Shown: positions 58,095-64,000 of the stretch, piece after piece | Layout: each line of letters starts with the position of its first letter | Position numbering within the stretch: the stretch's first letter is position 1 | Assembly (NCBI RefSeq): GCF_927312905.1 | Contig: NZ_CAKMHQ010000022.1 | Location: forward strand, 62,001 to 126,000 | Reading direction: 5' to 3' | DNA length: 64,000 nucleotides | Origin: Candidatus Nitrotoga sp. 1052 | GTDB taxonomy: Bacteria > Pseudomonadota > Gammaproteobacteria > Burkholderiales > Gallionellaceae | The notes under the pieces: generated by a model | Seen by the model: only the letters and a program-made list of their open reading frames with translations | What the model was told of the DNA's origin: nothing | Databases searched by the model: none | Made by a program: the position numbers and the translations under genes

Positions 58095-59429
58095 ATGCCA
58101 AACGACGACAAACTCACACCTAGTACCGACAACCCTATGCCTGTTGTCGGCAAGCCATTGTCTAAAAAAGACATACCCATGATTCCGATGAGTGACTGGG
58201 ATATTGATGACAATCCTCCCCTGGTTCCCGCTTATCCCGATGTTCCCAAGGCTCTCAACGAGAACCCCAATCTGGTTGCCGACCCCAGAAACTATCCAAA
58301 GAAAAAACCGGTCAAGCGTGAATCCAGCCCTTCCGGGTGGACAGATATGTCACATATTCTGCCGCCGGAAATACATCCCTTGTATAGAAAAGGATGGCTC
58401 GGCGCGCTTGAGTTGAATAACCGCGTTGTTATGGCGCCAATGACCCGCAGTCGGGCTGGGCTTGGCAACGTGCCGAATGAGATGAATGCAATGTACTACT
58501 CTCAACGCAGCTGTGCTGGCCTGATGATTTCCGAACCCACTCAAGTTTCTGCTCAAGGCATTGGTTATCCGGGCACACCGGGCATATCCACCCGCGAACA
58601 AATAGAAGGCTGGAAAAAAGTGACTGCCCACGTTGCCAGAACGGGGGGCAAGCTTTTTATGAACCTATCACATGTTGGCCGAATCTCACATCCATCGCTG
58701 CAGCCATTCCAAAGTTTGCCAGTCGCACCCTCTGCTATTCAACCGGCGGGGGAGGTTTTCACACCAAATGGAATGATGCCGTACGTTGCACCCCGTGCGC
58801 TTGAAATTGCTGAGATGGCGGGTATCGCCGAGCAATATAGGCAAGCTGCGCTTAATGCCGAAGAAGCATGGCTGGACGGCATAGAAATAGATGCCGCGAA
58901 TGGCTATCTGCTCGACCAGTTTTTGCGGGATAGCACGAATCAACGGACGGACGAGTACGGTGGCTCAATTGAGAATCGCAGCCGCTTGCTGTTTGAAGTA
59001 ATTCAGGCGGTATGCAGTGTGTATCCATCGCAAAAAGTCGGCGTTCGTCTTTCCCCGGTCAATCCGTTAAACGACATTTTCGACTCAACACCGCAAGAAA
59101 CCTTCGAGTACGTCGCCGAACAGTTGAATCGTTTCAATCTGGCTTATATACATGTAGTTGAGGAACATCCTTCAACATTCAATTTTAAGCGCTTACGAAG
59201 CTTATTTAGAGGCCAGTACATAGCAAATGGCGGTTACGATGCAGCACGTGCCGAGGCAGCGATTGTTGAAAAGACCGCTGACTTCGTATCATTCGGCGCT
59301 CTCTTTATTGCTAACCCAGATTTACTATTGCGGTTGCGGGAGCGCAGAGATTACAACCCACCAGATACGGCAACGTTCTATGGCGGCGACGCCGCTGGCT
59401 ACATCGATTATCCATCGTTGCCATTTTAA
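58095..59429 (+). CDS. Old Yellow Enzyme-family NADH:flavin oxidoreductase with altered active site
   Basis: FMN-dependent ene-reductase homologue (444 aa) with a TIM barrel from about residue 85. Conserved parts are NNRVVMAPMTRSRAG, SHVGRISHP, NGYLLDQFLRDSTNQRTDEY and IENRSRLL. In OYE the substrate carbonyl is held by a His and a His/Asn pair (HxxN). Here the sequence is Asp266-Ala-Ala-Asn269, so the His is replaced by Asp; Tyr271 is kept. An extra 84 residues rich in Pro, Asp and Lys precede the barrel. A later Met at 58347 would give a normal-length protein. Confidence 0.88.
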   Translation: MPNDDKLTPSTDNPMPVVGKPLSKKDIPMIPMSDWDIDDNPPLVPAYPDVPKALNENPNLVADPRNYPKKKPVKRESSPSGWTDMSHILPPEIHPLYRKGWLGALELNNRVVMAPMTRSRAGLGNVPNEMNAMYYSQRSCAGLMISEPTQVSAQGIGYPGTPGISTREQIEGWKKVTAHVARTGGKLFMNLSHVGRISHPSLQPFQSLPVAPSAIQPAGEVFTPNGMMPYVAPRALEIAEMAGIAEQYRQAALNAEEAWLDGIEIDAANGYLLDQFLRDSTNQRTDEYGGSIENRSRLLFEVIQAVCSVYPSQKVGVRLSPVNPLNDIFDSTPQETFEYVAEQLNRFNLAYIHVVEEHPSTFNFKRLRSLFRGQYIANGGYDAARAEAAIVEKTADFVSFGALFIANPDLLLRLRERRDYNPPDTATFYGGDAAGYIDYPSLPF

Positions 59430-59627
59430 TGGCGCGGCAATAAGGGAAATTGTGTTTAGCAGTGACAAGCAATTATTCAACATCAAATGGGGAATTTTAG
59501 ATGTTGCATTCTTATGGTCTAAACGTCTCTGATGACGGCGGAACGCACAGGATAGCTGGAAGCAAGTGAATAAAAAGGTGGTTTTAAGGCTCCAGCTCAG
59601 CCTGTCAATCTACAATTTCACAAACTC
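59430..59627. other. Intergenic region upstream of small membrane protein
   Basis: Just under 200 bases with no recognised gene. No terminator hairpin with a T-run was found. Confidence 0.3.
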
Positions 59628-60008
59628 ATGAGTTCGATAACGACAAAAGCAAATTTGATTAAAAATATTGCCATCGTGGCGGCAGCATTATTCGCTCTTT
59701 GCGCTGTTTATCTGTGGTTTGCTTTTACCTGGAGCTATTCAACTGGTGAACGAGCTGGATATGTTCAAAAATTTTCAAAAAAAGGATGGATATGTAAAAC
59801 ATGGGAAGGTGAATTAAGTATGATGTCTCTTCCTAGTCAAGTACCTGAAAAATTTTTTTTCACTGTTCGAAATAATATCGTTGCTGAAAAGATCAATCGA
59901 AGTCTCGGTAAAAAAGTGGCTCTCAATTACGATCAATACAAAATGCTTCCAACAAGTTGCTTTGGTGATACGGAGTTTTTTGTTTCCGATATTAAAATTA
60001 TTGAATAA
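59628..60008 (+). CDS. Small single-span membrane protein, function unknown
   Basis: Protein of 126 aa. One membrane helix (about residues 12-33, IAIVAAALFALCAVYLWFAF) is followed by a conserved-looking extracytoplasmic part with YSTGERAGYVQKFSKKGW and two cysteines (CKTW, SCFG) that could form a disulfide. Similar short proteins occur widely as uncharacterised genes. It is richer in A/T than its neighbours and no Shine-Dalgarno is evident. Confidence 0.6.
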   Translation: MSSITTKANLIKNIAIVAAALFALCAVYLWFAFTWSYSTGERAGYVQKFSKKGWICKTWEGELSMMSLPSQVPEKFFFTVRNNIVAEKINRSLGKKVALNYDQYKMLPTSCFGDTEFFVSDIKIIE

Positions 60009-60091
60009 TACATTTTGAACCAGTCGTGATTCTGCTTGCCGAAACCATTCGTAATCAATTAGTAATATGCCTCTAAACCATTTGCAGAGAT

Positions 60092-61255
60092 TTATAACCC
60101 GGCGTCAGCGCGCAGAGCAGATGCCTTGTCTGTTGCCTCCCAGGTAAACCCTGGTTCTTCGCGGCCAAAGTGGCCGTAGGCAGCAGTGTTGGTATAAATT
60201 GGGCGCAATAGTTCAAGCATTTGCACAATGCCTTTTGGCCGCAGGTCGAAATGTTTTTTTACCAACTCCGCAATCTTTTCATCGGAAATTTTTCCAGTAC
60301 CATAACTGGTGACCCAAACACTGGTGGGCAGAGCCACGCCAATCGCGTAGGAAATCTGGATCAGGCACTTGCTGGCCAGGCCAGCAGCTACGATGTTCTT
60401 GGCGATATAACGGCCAGCGTAGGCTGCGGAACGATCTACCTTGGATGGATCTTTGCCGGAAAATGCCCCACCTCCATGCGGAGCAGAACCACCGTAGGTG
60501 TCCACAATGATCTTGCGCCCTGTCAGGCCGCAGTCGCCTTGTGGGCCACCGATAACAAAACGGCCAGTGGGATTTACCAAATACTTAATGTCGCCTTTGA
60601 TTAGTTCCTGTGGTAGCACGGGCTTGATAATATCTTCAATTACGGCTTCACGAATGGTCTCTAGCGATATCTCGGGGGAGTGCTGAGTAGATAGCAATAC
60701 CGTGTCGATGGAGTGTGGCTTGCCATCCACATAACGGATGGTGACTTGCGCTTTGGCATCCGGACGCAGCCAATTAAGGCGACCATCGCGGCGCAGTTGC
60801 GACTGGCGCTCGACCACGCGGTGCGCCAGATAAATCGGCAGCGGCATCAACGTAGGGGTTTCATCGCAAGCATAACCGAACATCAGGCCTTGATCGCCTG
60901 CTCCCTGATCCATGTACTCATGAGATGCGCGATCAACGCCTTGAGCGATGTCCGGACTTTGCTTGTCATAAGCAACAAGCACGGCACAACCTTTATAGTC
61001 TATGCCATATTCAGTATTATCATAGCCGATGCGCTTGATGCAATCGCGCGCCACTTTGATATAGTCCACATTAGCGCTGGTGGTTATTTCACCGGCAAGC
61101 ACCACGAGGCCAGTGTTGACTAATGTCTCAGCTGCTACTCGCGCATAGGGGTCTTGCGCTAGAATAGCATCCAGAATGGAATCAGAAATTTGATCCGCAA
61201 CTTTGTCGGGATGACCTTCAGATACTGATTCGGATGTAAACAAAAATTCACTCAT
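60092..61255 (-). CDS. metK: S-adenosylmethionine synthetase
   Basis: Makes SAM from methionine and ATP (387 aa). The ATP-binding start [14 protein letters not shown], the [12 protein letters not shown] loop and the signature [16 protein letters not shown] are all present. No SAM or SAH riboswitch was seen upstream. Its 5' region diverges from the acyltransferase gene at 61324. Confidence 0.98.
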   Translation of the reverse strand: MSEFLFTSESVSEGHPDKVADQISDSILDAILAQDPYARVAAETLVNTGLVVLAGEITTSANVDYIKVARDCIKRIGYDNTEYGIDYKGCAVLVAYDKQSPDIAQGVDRASHEYMDQGAGDQGLMFGYACDETPTLMPLPIYLAHRVVERQSQLRRDGRLNWLRPDAKAQVTIRYVDGKPHSIDTVLLSTQHSPEISLETIREAVIEDIIKPVLPQELIKGDIKYLVNPTGRFVIGGPQGDCGLTGRKIIVDTYGGSAPHGGGAFSGKDPSKVDRSAAYAGRYIAKNIVAAGLASKCLIQISYAIGVALPTSVWVTSYGTGKISDEKIAELVKKHFDLRPKGIVQMLELLRPIYTNTAAYGHFGREEPGFTWEATDKASALRADAGL

Positions 61256-61291
61256 GGCGCTCCGCGATAGGGTTGGTTGAGAAAGTAATTC

Positions 61292-61300
61292 ATTATAGCA
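61292..61300 (-). promoter_or_regulatory. Extended -10 promoter element of metK
   Basis: TGCTATAAT on the minus strand is a perfect extended -10 sequence, 36 bases ahead of the metK start. No good -35 hexamer is visible, which is common with the extended form. Confidence 0.6.
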
Positions 61301-61323
61301 ATAACTCGGTTGTAATTACCTCC

Positions 61324-62208
61324 ATGATATCCTCCCTTGTAGACTGGTTGTTCAATTTGGCAGCGCGCTTGCCGTTGAGTGTGTTACACCGTCTTGGCGC
61401 CGTACTGGGCAAATTGACTTATAGTCTGTCCGGTAAGTATGCCGAACGGATGCGCGAAAATCTCAGCAATGCATTGAAAGGGCGTCCCGAAGCGGATTTT
61501 CGCAGGGTATTAAACGCCAGCATAGTTGAAGCAGGCAAGGGGGCGGCCGAGTTGCTGTGGGTTTGGTGTCGGCCTCTAGCAGAGGTGACCGCTAGCGTCA
61601 AAGCATGCTATGGCTGGGAGCATATCGAGGCGGCACGTGCGCGTGGCAAGGGGGTAATTTTTTTAACGCCGCACTTGGGATGTTTCGATGTGTCAGCCTT
61701 ATATGTCGCTGAACACATGCCACTCACCGTGCTTTATCGCCCACCTAAGTTAATGTGGCTAGAACGTGTAATGCGCAGCGGTCGCGAGCGAGCCCAAGTG
61801 CGGCTAGCGCGTACCGATGTGAGCGGGGTGCGCCAGTTGTATAAAGCACTCAAGCGGGCTGAAGCAATAGGGCTTTTGCCAGATCAGGTGCCCGGCAATG
61901 GAGAGGGGGAATGGGCAGATTTCTTCGGGCGGCCAGCTTACACCATGACGCTGATTGGGCGCTTGGTGAAATCCAGCGGCGCATCGGTAGTGATGACATC
62001 CGTCGAACGATTGACGCATGGGTCGGGATATATCCTACGCTTCACGCCGCTTGAATTCGTTGTTGATTTGCCCATAAGCAGGCAGATCAATGCGGCGCTT
62101 GAAAAATTGGTGCTCATAAATCCTGCGCAATATCTGTGGAGTTACAATCGTTACAAGATTCCAGCAGGCATTAAGCCCGCTACGAAGCAAGAAGTACACC
62201 CAATATGA
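61324..62208 (+). CDS. Lysophospholipid/lipid A acyltransferase (LpxL/HtrB family), first copy
   Basis: Membrane-anchored acyltransferase (294 aa) adding a secondary acyl chain to a lipid A-type or lipid acceptor from acyl-ACP. The catalytic HX4D is HLGCFD in FLTPHLGCFDV. An N-terminal helix anchors it. I chose the ATG at 61324; a GTG at 61273 would add 17 residues. It overlaps the next acyltransferase by four bases. Confidence 0.9.
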   Translation: MISSLVDWLFNLAARLPLSVLHRLGAVLGKLTYSLSGKYAERMRENLSNALKGRPEADFRRVLNASIVEAGKGAAELLWVWCRPLAEVTASVKACYGWEHIEAARARGKGVIFLTPHLGCFDVSALYVAEHMPLTVLYRPPKLMWLERVMRSGRERAQVRLARTDVSGVRQLYKALKRAEAIGLLPDQVPGNGEGEWADFFGRPAYTMTLIGRLVKSSGASVVMTSVERLTHGSGYILRFTPLEFVVDLPISRQINAALEKLVLINPAQYLWSYNRYKIPAGIKPATKQEVHPI

Positions 62209-63077
62209 TGGTGCGTTTTGGAATTTTTCTGCTGTGGCTGCTGCATTTCCTTCCATACCGACTGCAAGCGTGGATTGGTAATGTCCTGGGAACGCTGCTT
62301 TATCTGTTTTCAGCCAGGCGTCGTCGCGTGGCAAGCATCAATTTGCGTTTATGTTTCCCCGAATTGAACGAAGCACAGCGGTCGCAGCTAGTGCGACAAA
62401 ATTTTATCGCCTTCGCTCGCAGCATTGTTGAACGGGGGATTTTATGGTGGTCCAGCCGCGAGCGCATCCAGAAGTTGATAAGGGTTGAAGGAGTAGAGCA
62501 TTTTCAAAACGCACTTGGTAATCCACTAATTTTGCTTACGGCACATTTTGTCGCTCTGGATGTCGGTGGATCCTGGATTACCCAGCATACGGATGGGGTT
62601 AGCGTGTACTCCAAACAAAAGAATACTTACATGCAAAACTTGGTGTTGCAGAAACGCGCGCGTTTCGGCAAGCAATTTTTATATTCGCGACAAGCGGGGA
62701 TGCGCCCGGTAATAAAATCATTACGCGAATGTCGGCCATTTTATTATTTTACGGATCAAGATTGGACCACCAAGGATGGTGTGTTCGTTCCATTCTTTGG
62801 CATACCCGCAGCTACGTTGGCGACTTTACCTCGCCTGGTAACAATGACTAACGCAAAGGTGGTACCGTGTATCACGCGTGTATTGCCGGAATACAAGGGG
62901 TATGAGGTACGCTTCTATCCAGCGTGGGAAAACTATCCTACCCATGATTTGATAGCTGACACCCGCCGCATCAACGAATTCATCGAACAGCGGGTGCGGG
63001 AAATGCCGGAACAATATTTCTGGCTGCACAGACGATTTAAAACTCGACCCGAGGGCGAAGAAAGTTTTTACAAATGA
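62205..63077 (+). CDS. Lipid A biosynthesis acyltransferase (LpxL/LpxM family), second copy
   Basis: Acyltransferase of 290 aa with a hydrophobic anchor ([20 protein letters not shown]) and the HX4D motif HFVALD. Conserved [19 protein letters not shown] is typical of LpxL/LpxP. Tandem with a shorter relative; the two presumably acylate different positions. It overlaps ubiD by four bases. Confidence 0.92.
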   Translation: MMVRFGIFLLWLLHFLPYRLQAWIGNVLGTLLYLFSARRRRVASINLRLCFPELNEAQRSQLVRQNFIAFARSIVERGILWWSSRERIQKLIRVEGVEHFQNALGNPLILLTAHFVALDVGGSWITQHTDGVSVYSKQKNTYMQNLVLQKRARFGKQFLYSRQAGMRPVIKSLRECRPFYYFTDQDWTTKDGVFVPFFGIPAATLATLPRLVTMTNAKVVPCITRVLPEYKGYEVRFYPAWENYPTHDLIADTRRINEFIEQRVREMPEQYFWLHRRFKTRPEGEESFYK

Positions 63078-64000
63078 AATATCGTGACCTGCGCGATTTT
63101 ATCGCGCAACTAGAAAAACTGGGTGAGCTCAAGCGCGTGATTACGTCAGTTTCTCCCTATTTGGAGATGACGGAAATCTGCGATCGCGTGTTGCATGCAC
63201 AAGGCCCTGCCGTGCTGTTTGAAAATCCTGCAGAACACAATATGCCGGTTTTGGCGAACTTGTTTGGCACGCCGCACCGCGTGGCGCTGGGCATGGGCGA
63301 GGAAAACGTAACGGCATTACGCGAAGTGGGCAAATTGCTGGCTTTCCTGAAGGAACCCGAGCCGCCCAAAGGTTTAAGGGATGCCTGGGATAAATGGCCG
63401 GTATTGAAGCAGGTGTTGAATATGGCGCCCAAGGTAGTTTCGAGCGCTGCCTGTCAGGAAGTCGTATGGGAAGGCAGCGAAGTAGACTTGAGCAGACTGC
63501 CCATACAAACTTGCTGGCCAGGAGATGTGGCACCACTGATTAGTTGGGGGCTGGTGGTTACGCGTGGCCCCAACAAGCCGCGCCAAAATCTGGGCATTTA
63601 CCGCCAGCAGGTGATCGCGCCCAACAAAGTCATTATGCGCTGGCTGGCGCATCGCGGAGGAGCGCTGGATTATCAGGAGTGGTGCAAAGCTTATCCGGGC
63701 CAGCCGTTCCCACTGGCAGTGGTGATCGGTGCTGACCCGGCTACCATTTTGGGCGCGGTCACGCCGGTGCCGGACAGCCTGTCTGAATATCAATTTGCCG
63801 GCTTGTTGCGAGGATCGAAAACCGAACTGGTTAAATGTATTGGTAGCAATTTGCAAGTGCCTGCCAGCGCCGAGATCGTGCTGGAGGGAATGATTCACCC
63901 AAATGAAATCGCGTTGGAAGGCCCGTTTGGTGACCATACCGGTTATTACAATGAACAGGAAAAATTCCCGGTTTTCACCATTGAGCGCATCACCATGCGT
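63074..64000 (+). CDS. ubiD: 4-hydroxy-3-polyprenylbenzoate decarboxylase UbiD (N-terminal 309 codons)
   Basis: Prenyl-FMN-dependent decarboxylase of ubiquinone synthesis; cut by the window end. The start [20 protein letters not shown] and the motifs [20 protein letters not shown] and [15 protein letters not shown] are characteristic. Its cofactor is made by UbiX (38797-39399). Codes in the same direction as the two acyltransferases and overlaps the second. Confidence 0.96.
   Translation, partial: MKYRDLRDFIAQLEKLGELKRVITSVSPYLEMTEICDRVLHAQGPAVLFENPAEHNMPVLANLFGTPHRVALGMGEENVTALREVGKLLAFLKEPEPPKGLRDAWDKWPVLKQVLNMAPKVVSSAACQEVVWEGSEVDLSRLPIQTCWPGDVAPLISWGLVVTRGPNKPRQNLGIYRQQVIAPNKVIMRWLAHRGGALDYQEWCKAYPGQPFPLAVVIGADPATILGAVTPVPDSLSEYQFAGLLRGSKTELVKCIGSNLQVPASAEIVLEGMIHPNEIALEGPFGDHTGYYNEQEKFPVFTIERITMR

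Noticed and set aside
61256-61323. SAM or SAH riboswitch upstream of metK
   Set aside because: The gap is only 68 bases, shared with a divergent gene, and contains no recognisable aptamer core.

Overview
This is about 64 kb of a betaproteobacterial chromosome. The evidence is the gene order: atpGAHFEBI-parB-parA-rsmG-mnmG; kdsD-kdsC-lptC-lptA-lptB-rpoN-hpf-ptsN-hprK-rapZ; and mlaFEDCB-ABC-murA-hisG-hisD. HprK next to RapZ and PtsN, and short-form HisG, also fit. The moderate GC content and general protein flavour suggest the Gallionellaceae/Nitrosomonadales (Gallionella, Sideroxydans or Nitrotoga relatives), but this is inference and I cannot settle the genus.

Layout. 1-8.65 kb, minus strand: F-type ATP synthase operon (atpG cut by the window edge), then the chromosome-partition genes parB and parA, rsmG and mnmG. 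A near-perfect parS site lies just upstream of mnmG. 8.7-10.1 kb: tRNA-Arg(CCG) beside decayed insertion-sequence pieces. 10.1-16.1 kb: argA, a small inverted-repeat element, yggX, a PfkB-family sugar/nucleoside kinase, dacB and bioA. 16.3-21.7 kb: a Tat-exported multicopper oxidase of foreign look, then a phosphate-starvation pair, pstS and an OprP-type porin, diverging from two well-formed Pho-box promoters; the 3' tail of pstS is duplicated downstream. 21.9-29.3 kb: an ArnT-like glycosyltransferase, rpmE, and a tandem glycine riboswitch with an intrinsic terminator preceding gcvT-gcvH-gcvP-tpx, in which gcvP looks like a Bacteroidetes-derived replacement. 29.3-32.6 kb: a MOSC protein, an unusual NRAMP-like transporter, a transposase relic, and a hicA toxin beside a frameshifted hicB. 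32.6-40.4 kb: rlmI, xerC, a DUF484 protein, dapF, a TauE-type permease, an EVE protein, 6S RNA, zapA, a ZapB-like coiled coil, ubiX, and a Gx-transporter/NusG-II pair. 40.5-48 kb: nitrogen-PTS, sigma-54 and LPS-transport genes. 48.2-56.2 kb: hisD, hisG, murA, an ABC-2 transporter and mlaBCDEF. 56.2-60.1 kb: an accessory stretch with a transposase relic, a HEPN-motif protein apparently sitting in an integron gene cassette between two attC-like sites, an Old Yellow Enzyme homologue with an altered active site, and a small membrane protein. 60.1-64 kb: metK, two lipid A-type acyltransferases and the first 309 codons of ubiD.

How the parts work together. Much of the window serves the envelope: Kdo synthesis (kdsD, kdsC), LPS export (lptCAB), phospholipid trafficking (mla), peptidoglycan (murA, dapF, dacB) and lipid A acylation. 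Regulation readable from sequence includes PhoB control of phosphate uptake, glycine control of glycine cleavage, 6S RNA, and an intrinsic terminator between hpf and ptsN. The most interesting stretches are the cassette-borne HEPN protein (56.6-58.1 kb), the transferred gcvP inside a riboswitch-controlled operon, and the decaying hicAB module.
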